This document shows positions 25,101 to 36,200 of a stretch of 64,000 nt of DNA, piece after piece. The notes beneath the pieces are model-generated. The model had not been told where the DNA came from and did not search any database. It worked only from the letters and a program-made list of their open reading frames with translations. A program made the position numbers and the translations under genes. The DNA is from Lamellibrachia columna. Taxonomy: Eukaryota > Annelida > Polychaeta > Sabellida > Siboglinidae. The stretch is from the NCBI GenBank assembly GCA_963662155.1, contig OY759268.1, positions 7,110,701-7,174,700 of the forward strand. Direction: 5' to 3'. Within the stretch, counting starts at the first letter, position 1; every line of letters begins with the position of its first letter.

Positions 25101-27212
25101 AACAAAAAAAAAGTATTCATGGTGGATAAACCATGAACCTCTCTGTATATCATGTACTGCACATTCATGCAAAGAAACCATTTTTACTGCTAATGTATTG
25201 TTTACTGCACATTCATGGCTGAGAAACCACTTTTACTATCTGTGTAATGTTTACTCCACATTCATGGCTGAGAAACCACTTTTACTGTCTGTGTAATGTT
25301 TACTCCACATTCATGGCTGAGAAACCACTTTTACTATCTGTGTAATGTTTACTCCACATTCATGGCACTGATAGCAGAGAAACCACTTTTACTGTCTGTG
25401 TGTTGTTTACTCCACATTCATGGCTGAGAAACCACTCTTACTCTGTGTATCGTTTACTGTGCATTCATGACTGAGAAACCACTTTTACTGTCTGTGTATC
25501 ATTTACTGTGCATTCAACATTGTAGGTAATTGTAGAGGCTTAAACATTAGCAGCTTTCTGCTGCCTCCAGTATTCACAAATATGGTCATCTGTTGGACTT
25601 TGCTTTACATAAGTCATAATCCTGGAAAAATTGTATTCTGAATTGTCTGTCCAGGGTTCAGTATTAATATCAAGAAAAAACTGGTTATATTTCTGAGATA
25701 ATGTTAATATTGGGCCATTGGTGGGTGTTAGACAGGGTTACTTTAAATGTGTAGTTATTGATAATCCCATGCTAATATTGAAGTGATGTTCACATGTGAA
25801 CACATATATGGGGCAATTTATAACTTATTTAAAAAAAAAATCAACACTTTATTTCTAAACGAAATGGATTGATGGATCGAAAACAAAGTGGAAGTGTAGC
25901 AGAAAGTTGGTCAATTTCGTTCTGTCATCATTTCTTAATTTTGTTTTGATGTTTAACACAATAAGTATCCGGCTAGGAATTAGGTGAACAGCCTTTGAGC
26001 AGTAATTGTAGCAAGGCTGAACCATTGTTAGAGAAGTTGAGTTGGTGTCTGGTCGAACTGGTCTGTCTTGTGATACGTGAAATGATGTGAATCATGTGTA
26101 ACTTGTAAATCACTTTCACTTTCTAATTGTAAATGTGAGATCTGACATTTCCACGTTGTTTGCTGTAGAGAGCAACCGCAGCCAGACGAGTTATCATTTG
26201 ACGAGTTCTCGGTCTATGTAAGTGAGAAAGTTAGTTCAATTATTAGCAAACTATATTTGTGTCTTTTTTACATTTGTGTTGATAAAATCAAGATTCACTG
26301 TGTAATATCTGTTGTTTCTTTTAGTGCGCAGTGTCTGTGTGTTAGAGCTCCAGATTCACTGTGTAATATCTGTTGTTTCTTTTAGTGCGCAGTGTCTGTG
26401 TGTTAGAGCTCCAGATTCACTGTGTAATATATGTTGTTTCTTTTAGTGCGCAGTGTCTGTGTGTTAGAGCACCAGATTCAGTCGAAGTGACAGGGTCTCA
26501 AAACACCTACTGCTGTTTCGAAACTTGGCCAATTTCTTGCACCCCACTCTGCCTGTGTCTTTCGGAAGAGACATTAAGAGCCCCTTCTTACTGCCAGGAG
26601 AAGTAAAAGATCCCACACATGGTAAATGTAACCTGCTGGCGACTCCATTCCTCATGAGCTACAGCAGAAGTGTCCATTATGTGGCTCAGTTAATTCTGCT
26701 AACTACTTTACAAGAGAGTGAACGAATGAGAATGAGAATGAACAGATTTGTGTCTTATCTCCTTTTCCCCTGTGCTCATTATGGACATTGTTCTATGTGT
26801 AATCCCAGATTTACCTGAATATGTTGCAAATTTTTTACATGTCCTTTTTACCAGAACTGAGAGAAATCTTTTGTTAAACTGTTCATGATCAATGTGTTTC
26901 ACAGGACGAGCTGCAATATTTGTCTGACGTGGATCTCGAATCAAGTGACTTCCTCAGTTTGCCGGCTGAGATTCAACATGAACTTCTGACAGAGTTGAAA
27001 GAGTCTCGCAGGAGCACGTGCTGGGCGAAGTTGGACAGTCTACCTCAGGTGAACACAAGAGGATAAGTTTGAGGGCACATTCCACCAACTGTAGCAACTT
27101 GGATAGAGAGAGTGTGTTCTATGTTCAAAGTACATACATATAAATCTACAGATATAACCTGATAATCTAGTATTAATAATACAGTTTAAATAAATGTTAA
27201 TAAAATTACATT

Positions 27213-27250
<38 letters not shown>

Positions 27251-30200
27251 CCTAATGTAATTTTATTAACATATATATATATATATATATATATGATTTT
27301 ATTGTGTTACATTATTTATAAATGCATGTATAATATTAAATATAATTATTGCTTAAACTAGTTTAGTTATTACTGGCATCTTGGCATGAATTGTTATCAT
27401 ATGTATTTTGTTATTTGTATTAATTATGCCGAATAAAAACAATTTCATATTTCACACTTCATTTGAATTCAGCCTTTACGTATTTAAGTTAAGGTTTTAG
27501 CTGTAAAAAACTGATCGATACATCAATTTGTGATCATGCTTTCTAAATTAATGTTTCAAGTTCAAAGTTTTGTGATATAAAATTACACAATGAATTTACA
27601 TTGCAGTAAGTTGCATGTCTGTTTCAGGCCTCAGTCGATTTCAGCAACTATCAGATAGCCAAGTTGAGGAAACAAAATCAACTAACACAGAAAATTGAGA
27701 AAATAAGAAGGGACATGAATGCCAAGACTTCAGGTAAAACCAAACGACCGTTTTAGAATGGCAGGTCAAGCATCCCCGCGGTTACCTACAATTGTGAAGA
27801 TTGATCTCAACAAAACTCTTACATAGTTACCATTATTAAAATAATAGCTGATTGTACTAATACCTTAAAGTAGAAATGATAGATAACATATACAACTTTT
27901 ATAAGATGGAATTTGTGTAGATCATTGTGTTAAAATTGAGAAATCACAGTTTCCATGCATTACTTTGGTGAATGTGTGTAAATGTTATTTTTATCTCTAT
28001 TGTTGGTATTCAACACACCTGGAAATTGTTATTGAATTAAGAAGTTAATTTTTATATCAATTATCATGTCAGGTTTATAAAAAAGTTGACTCCGTGAATA
28101 TTTTTCTCATAAATATTTCCAGGCTCTCCTTTTGTACAATGGAATTTGAGAAGTACATAGTGGGGCGTGATAGTGTAGCAGTTACTATGTCAGGTTCTTA
28201 TTCGAGAGAACCCGGGTTCAAATCCCCTTGCTGCCGTTTCGAAGCTTATCCCACGTTGCGTTGCCACAGTTCACTCAGCTGTATAAATGAGTACCTGGCT
28301 ACAGACAGAGGTGGATATATGAACGAATAGTCTTCGTGCAATAATTGCAGCATGGCTGAATGCTTCCCAGAGATCGAGATGGCGTTAGAATGAACAGGTC
28401 TGTGAGGGGGTGAAGTGTAAAGCGCTTTGAGCAGTCCCAAGGACTGGATACTGCGCTATATAAGAACGTACCTTTACCTTTTTACCTATCTCTGTAGTAT
28501 TGTCCTTGGTAAATATGTGTAAATGTGGTTTGTCTCCCATCTCTTGGTATTCATCAACACAGGAAATTTCTTACGTGATTATATTTAAAGTATAATAATA
28601 TTGATTATCATGTCCAGTTTGTTTAAGAAATACAGGAATAGTGCTTTTTGTGACACTTAATAAACATTTTAGATAAAACCTTGACTGGTGAATGTTTCTT
28701 CTTATAAAAAATATTTCCAGGGAATATCGCTGTCTCCTTGTCTGAAGACCTGTCTGCAGCACAAATCGAGTCCCATAAAGTGATGTCTGAGGACTCGGCT
28801 CATTACATCCTTGTCAAAGGCTTGTCAAAAGTCTCCAATCCAGGGCAGACATTCGATGACACATCAGGAGCAAGATACGTTATGCCTCTGAGTGACAGAC
28901 TTGCAGCTGTGGCACAAGACATACACCCATCTTATGTCAACCCAGATGACGTGACCCAATCTGAAGGTCACAGTGTTGATGTAGATGATGCATCATTTGG
29001 TGTCACTAGAGGGCAAGTTTTGGAGGTTGAGGATATGACATCAGATGATGGTGATGTCAAGTTTGACTCCAATGACATACGACTCACAGAGAATGAAGGT
29101 AATGTTAAGTCTGACACGAATGATGTGCGGCTCAATGATAATGAAGTTGGATGTAGACTGATTAATATAGACAACAATGAAATCGCAACTGATGATAGAC
29201 TGAACAAGGGAAATGATAAGTTGGCACAATGCAATGACTTAAGTGATGTAGTGTCTCCCAAGACAAGGGAGTGTGAGAACAATGACACAACCTCCATGGT
29301 TGACATCCGGACTGAAGAGTCAACACAAGGACACACTGTCATAAAGGTGAATGATATGTCAGCCCTACAGACTGTCACAATGTCACCAAGTGCTGTTGAT
29401 GGTGTCATAGAGCCATCGTCTCTGCAAAACACTGTTACAGAGGACAGTGCAGATCAGGATGGACAGAAGGAAAGAGAACACAAGATGGATAGACACACAG
29501 ATAGAAAGATGGAAGTAATGGACGAGGAAGACACTGAGTCAGGTACAGCATTTTATACTTTGTTATCATAATTACAAATTTACATTCATTTTTTATGTCA
29601 GAAAGACCTTGTTGATGTTGATAAAACTGATGACTACATAACATGATTGATGATGCTTATTGTTATGTCAGTTTCTTTAATAATAAATTTATTAATTATA
29701 CATTTAAAAAATATATTGATGTTTCTCTTAAAACTTACAAAACTGTGCTTCATTTTTTGTGGCTTTTTAATTATATAAAGTTTAATGATGATGCTTATTG
29801 CTATTTTTTTATTATCTATAATAATTAACTAATTATGCATTAGGAGAAAACACTTACATCTCTTTTAAGAACATTCAGTTTTTGTGTGTGGCATTTTAAA
29901 CATATTTTGTAGACAGCTAAATCAGTTGCATTAGCATATAGAGTTACCTTCTGTAATATGACGACAAGTCATTGTCATATGTAGTGAGTCATTTTGATAT
30001 GTCACAGATGAAGATTTCATTGAGGTTGCTTCAGAGGACACTGAAGTCATTGTCCAGTCAGTCACACTGACCAGTAGTACTGGATCATGCCACAGTGATG
30101 TGGACTCACGTGGTCATTCTTCCAATGACCAATGTCTACCTCTCAGCAGTGGCCAACAGGACTGCCCAGTTGCTAACAGTGACAATGTTTTTGAAGGACT

Positions 30201-33200
30201 CTCACTGGTGAGTTGATATAGAACATGATTCATCAATCGACATGTTTTCTGCTGTAAAACTAAAATTGTTTACCCAAATAGAGTGTTCTCAATTATATGG
30301 GTCATGGGTTGTGTATGTTCAAACACTTCATACCTATGTATTTATTTCTAACCCAAATTATTTACCCATGTATATTCAGTGTACTCTAGTTTTACACAAC
30401 CTGTGCTAAGGTAAAGTAAGGATTTGACAGTTTTTGAAGGGCCCTCGCAGATGAGTTCACTGTTGTAAAACATGATTATTTGTTTCACGTGTTTTCTGCT
30501 GAAAAACTGTATAATTATATACCTAGATACAGTGTTCTCTACTAGCATTAAACAACACTGGGCCAGAATTAAAGTAGAGGTCTTGATATCACCCTCTATA
30601 TTGTTCCCCGGGGACTTATCTTTTCCCTTTGTGAAGCTAAATCTGGAAACATGTTCAGTTTGTGACAGTCATAACCATAAACAGTTTAGATCAGTGAGCC
30701 CATAAGGTGCCAACATTTTGTCATTGTTTTCGTGTAAGTGATCAGTGTGGTGTGTATGAGTGTCTGTCTGTCTTGGCTGGCTGTCTGTCTCCATCTGTCT
30801 GTCCATGCCGTATATTCGTGTCTGTCTCTACTATGTTATATAACTGTGTCTGTCAGTTTGTCTGTCTTGGCTGGCTGTCTGTCTCCATCTGTCTGTCCAT
30901 GCCGTATATTCGTGTCTGTCTCTACTATGTTATATAACTGTGTCTGTCGGTCTGCCTGTCTTAGCTGGCTGTCTTGGCTGGCTGTCTCTCATGAATGTCT
31001 ATATGTCTCGGTCTCTCAGCATCAAATGAGTGACAGCTGTCACAGTGACTCAATTTGCCACATAGGTTCACACTGTGTGTGATTCAGATCTGTTTGACAT
31101 TGAGCTAAACACATAGTATATAAATGTATTTTGGTAATTTTGTGATATGCAACAAGAACACACAGTAATGATCAGCAAGTGTAATTATATAATCAGAAGA
31201 TCTTTTTATGGTTACTGTTAAAAAATGTAGTAGACACCCAAGTATGACAACAGAGATGTTTAATTAGTCACATGTTGGTTTGTCAACAGCCAGAGCTAGA
31301 GGACATCCAGGGGGCGCTAGAAGCAGACACAGCTCAGCTGGAACAAGAACGTGGGCAGCAGCAGCGGGCAGCTGCAACAGTCACTGGACAGATGTACACA
31401 GAGGCCCAGGTAAACAGCCGGTCAGATCTTCACTGACTACTCTCTTAAATTCTGGTCACTGGACAGGTGTACACAAAGGCCCAGGTAAACAACCAGTCAG
31501 ATCTTCTCTGACCACTCTCTTATCTTCTGGTCACTGGACAGATGTACACAGAGGCCCAGGTAAACAACTGGTCGATCATCACTGACCACTCTCTTACATT
31601 CTGTTCACTGCATAGATGTACACAGAGGCCCAGGTAAACAACTGGTCGATCATCACTGACCACTCTCTTACATTCTGTTCACTGCATAGATGTACACAGA
31701 GGCCCAGGTAAACAACTGGTCAGTCTTCACTGACCACTCTCTTATCTTCTGGTCACTGGACAGATGTACACAGAGGCCCAGGTAAACAACTGGTCAGTCT
31801 TCACTGACCACTCTCTTATCTTCTGGTCACTGGACAGATGTACACAGAGGCCCAGGTAAACAACTGGTCGATCATCACTGACCACTCTCTTACATTCTGT
31901 TCACTGCATAGATGTACACAGAGGCCCAGGTAAACAAATGGTCAGTCTTCACTGACCACTCTCTTATCTTCTGGTCACTGGACAGATGTACACAGAGGCC
32001 CAGGTAAACAACTGGTCGATTATCACTGACCACTCTCTTACATTCTGTTCACTGCATAGATGTACACAGAGGCCCAGGTAAACAACTGGTCAGTCTTCAC
32101 TGACCACTCTCTTATCTTCTGGTCACTGGACAGATGTACACAGAGGCCCAGGTAAACAACTGGTCGATTATCACTGACCACTCTCTTACATTCTGTTCAC
32201 TGCATAGATGTACACAAAGGCCCAGGTAAACAACTGGTCAGTCTTCACTGACCACTCTGTTATCTTCTGGTCACTGGACAGATGTACACAGAGGCCCAGG
32301 TAAACAACTGGTCGATCATCACTGACCACTCTCTTACATTCTGTTCACTGCATAGATGTACACAGAGGCCCAGGTAAACAACTGGTCAGTCTTCACTGAC
32401 CACTCTCGTGTCGATGGTCAATGGACAGATGTACACAGAGGCCGAGCTAAACGACTGGTCAGTTCACTGACCACTCTCTTGTATTCTGGTCACTGGAAAA
32501 TTTTTCACAGAGGTCCAGGTAACAACTGGAACTCAGTTCACTAACCACTGTTTGCATAAATCAGCCAATGTTTTCAGGAATCAGCCAATGTATGCAGGAA
32601 TCACTCAACGGTTGCAAATATCAACCAATGTTTGCAGGAATCAGCCAATGTTTTCAGGAATCAACCAATGATTGCTGGTATGAGCCAATGTATGCAGGAT
32701 TAAGTCAATGTTTGCACGAATCAGTCAATGGTTGCATGAATCAAATGTTTTCAGGAATCAATCAATGTATGTAGGAATCAGTCAATGTTTTCAGGAATCA
32801 GCCAATGTTTTCAGGAATCAGCCAGTGTTTTCAGGAATCAGTCAATGTTTGCAGGACTCAGCCAGTGTTTGCAAGAATCAACTAATATTTGCAGGAATCA
32901 GCCCGTGTTTGCAGGATTCAGCGAATATTTGCAGGAATCAGCAACTGTTTGTAGGAATCAGCCAATGTTTGCAGAAATCATTCAATGTTTGCAGGAATCA
33001 GCAAATGTTTGTAGGATTCAGCAAATGTTTGCAGGAATCAGCCAGTGTTTCCATGAATCAGCCACTGTTTGAAGGAATGAATCATTGTTTGCAGGAATCA
33101 ACCAATGTTTGCCGGAATCATCCAGTTTTTGCAGGAATCAACAAATGTTTGCAGGAATCAGCCAATGTTTGCAGGAGCTACTGCAACTGTTTGGTCTGCC

Positions 33201-36200
33201 TTACATTACGAGTCCAATGGAGGCAGAAGCGCAGTGTGCCTACCTCGACATGACAGACCAGACGGAGGGCAGCATCACTGATGACAGTGACATCTGGCTG
33301 TTTGGGGGACAGCGCGTCTACAAGAACTTCTTCAACCAAAATCGTGACATCGAATTCTACAAGATGGCCGATATTAGTGCACACTTAAGTATGTTGTAAA
33401 TTTCTTCATAATTTTTATGAAATCTCGTGTTCAAATATTGAGGCAGACAAATTATTATTTTGGGGAAACTAAATAAAAAATTATATAAATAGCCTGTCAT
33501 ATATACTTTCAGTGTTGGACCGCAATCAGTGTATCAACCTGTACTTGCAGTGTTGGACTGCAATCAGTGTATCAGCCTGTACTTGCAGTGTTGGACTGCT
33601 GTCAATGTATCAGCCTGTACTTGTAGTGTTGGACTGCTGTCAGTGTATCAGCATGTACTTGCAGTGTTGGACCACAATCAGTGTATCAGCCTGTACTTGC
33701 AATGTTGGACTGCTGTAAAATTATCAGCCTGTACTTGCAGTGTTGGACCGCTATCAATGTATCAGCATGTACTTGCAATGTTGGACCACAATCACTGTAT
33801 TAGCCTGTACTTGCAGTGTTGGACTACTGTCAATGTATCAGCATGTACTTGTAATGTTGGACTGCTGTCAGTGTATCAGCATGTACTTGCAGTGTTGGAC
33901 CACAATCAGTGTATCTGCCTGTACTTGCAATGTTGGACTGCTGTCAGTGTATCAACCTGTACTTGCAGTGTTGGACCGCAGTCAGTGTATCAGTGTGGGT
34001 CTGCTGTGTGGCTCTGACTACACAGAGGGCATCCCTGGGGTGGGGCCTGTCACAGCTATGGAGATCCTCGCCGAATTTCCTGGGATCGGCATTGAGCGTC
34101 TTCAACGATTCAGGTTACATTTCTTTATTTTTAAACCTGAGACATCAGTGAAGTCAGTGCAACTTGTAATAGTAATGGTTGATTCAATTTTATCTATCTG
34201 TATATTATTACTTTTTATATAATTTTTTCTTTTTTATGTTCTCTTTTTATTATTCAGTGGTTTTTTTTGGGTGTATTACCTATTCAATTTGTTAGGAGCG
34301 TGATTCAATTATATGCATTCTCTATATCTCTAGGGTGTCATCCGGTTGCCAAAACTAGTTTTTTACTGGCATCCAGACATGAATTGTTAAATTGTCTCTG
34401 ATTTCCCCTGCATATATTGGTGTATCATGTAACTCTGACAGCTCTGGTAGAGATTGGTGTATCATGTGACTCCGATTGTTCCTGCAGAGAGTGGTGTATC
34501 ATGTAACTCTGATAGCTCTGGTAGAGATTGGTGTATCATGTGACTCTCTGATTGCTCCTGTAGAGAGTGGTGTATCAGTGCCTCTCTGATAGCTCCTTAG
34601 ATAGTGGTGTATCAATGCCTCTCTGATTGCTCCTGTAGTGATTGGTGGCAACAGAGAGAGAAGAAAGTGTCGCAGGAGACAAAGGTCAAGGGTCAACTGA
34701 GGAAACTTCAACTTCAGCCTGGTATGGATATTTAACAAGATTTAGCCACATTTAGCAAGCTCCGAAACAATAAGCTTGATATGCCATTTGTGTAAGGAAA
34801 CATTTGGTTTATTGATCGAGTCCAAAAATCAATATCAATCAATTATCAATACAGCTGTAACAACTTGTCCTTGTCAATTATCTGTCAGTTTGGTTTTAAA
34901 TATATGTAGTCAGGTCGGTTATGTAACATTTTGTTGATTATAGTTACTTGGCGGATAAAAGCAAAACATTTTGTGTGTGGCTTCTTTGGGTCATACTTAT
35001 TGATTTTAGAACGGGTAGCCATGCAAAAATATATTTTCAGACCACCCAGGGGCGCTAAGGTGTTGGCTCAATATCGTCAACAGTTAAGCGCCGTGTGGGG
35101 GTTTTGGAAAACATTTATTTTTCATTGCGTTGAAGTTACAAATTGTGCTTTTGTCTGCCAAGTAACTATTATTTTGCTAACTGCCCAGACTAATACACAC
35201 TGTTGATATTTATGCAGGCAATAAGTAGTGATTATTTCACTTATCATTAACTGTGAGAAAAAGTACTTTCCTACATCAAGTCAAAAATATTTTACTTGAA
35301 CTACATTGTGTCCTCTATTGTCTTATCTTCCATAACTTTAAAGAAAGTGGTTATACCAGTACCGTCATAATGTTTATAGAGGAGCAGACAGATATGAAGA
35401 TTTTGTTGGCAGGAATATTTATGTTTATTTAAAAAATACATGTCTTATGGATTATATTATAAATTGTATCACTTTCCATGACCCACAGTGTGTATTTTTA
35501 CTTTCATATTTTGTGTGGATAACTGTTGTAGTTGCATTGCTCAAGTTTCTTTCGACCTGCACAAAACAAATGCTGAACAATCATGGATTCTCAGCTTAGA
35601 GGACAAGGTTTCTATGTTTCGGCAGTTTATTTCACTCTACGTTGTTTCAGTTTACTCAACTGTATAAATGAGTACCTGCCTATAGACAGTATTGGAGTTA
35701 TGCGAACAAATAGCTCTTGTGTAATATTAGCAGTATTGTTGAATGCTTCACAAAGAAGTTAGTGTTCAAATGAAAAGCTTTGCCACGGGTCACATGTAGG
35801 TGACCTATGTTAGTTCTAGATGATGACATAAGTGTTATGCAGCATATATAAACCATATGTTTTCCACTGTTGTAGGTTTTCCTAGTCGCGTGGTCCGTGA
35901 AGCTTACCTGAAGCCTGCGGTGGATGAGTCTCGTGAAACCTTTGAATGGTCACTGCCGGAGCTTGACCAGTTGAGAGAGTATCCATGAAGCATTTTGGGG
36001 GAAATTATAACACAAGCAACCAACATTAGAAATCTGCGTTGCTCTGTCATGTATTTTGTATTATAGTCAGTATTTCACTTGAAACATATCCCCATTTTGG
36101 CAGTTCGCCTATTTTCATGACATTCTCTGTTTTTGTAAATGATGAGAACATTTTAATGACTTTGACATTTTACCTTTTAGTATGTAGGACTTGTTTTTTA

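Noticed and set aside
31280..31585. Forward open frame of 101 codons overlapping ERCC5 exon 9
   Set aside because: It is the +1 shadow of exon 9 continuing into the 74-bp array; the frame reading [14 protein letters not shown] is the family one.
32546..33174. CRISPR-like look of regular repeats in 31-34 kb
   Set aside because: Units are adjacent without spacers, sit in introns of a eukaryotic gene and are derived from its splice sites.
32568..33253. Long open frames reading [16 protein letters not shown] repeats
   Set aside because: The 20-bp unit is open in several frames by chance; the true coding frame begins at 33175 as set by XPG similarity.
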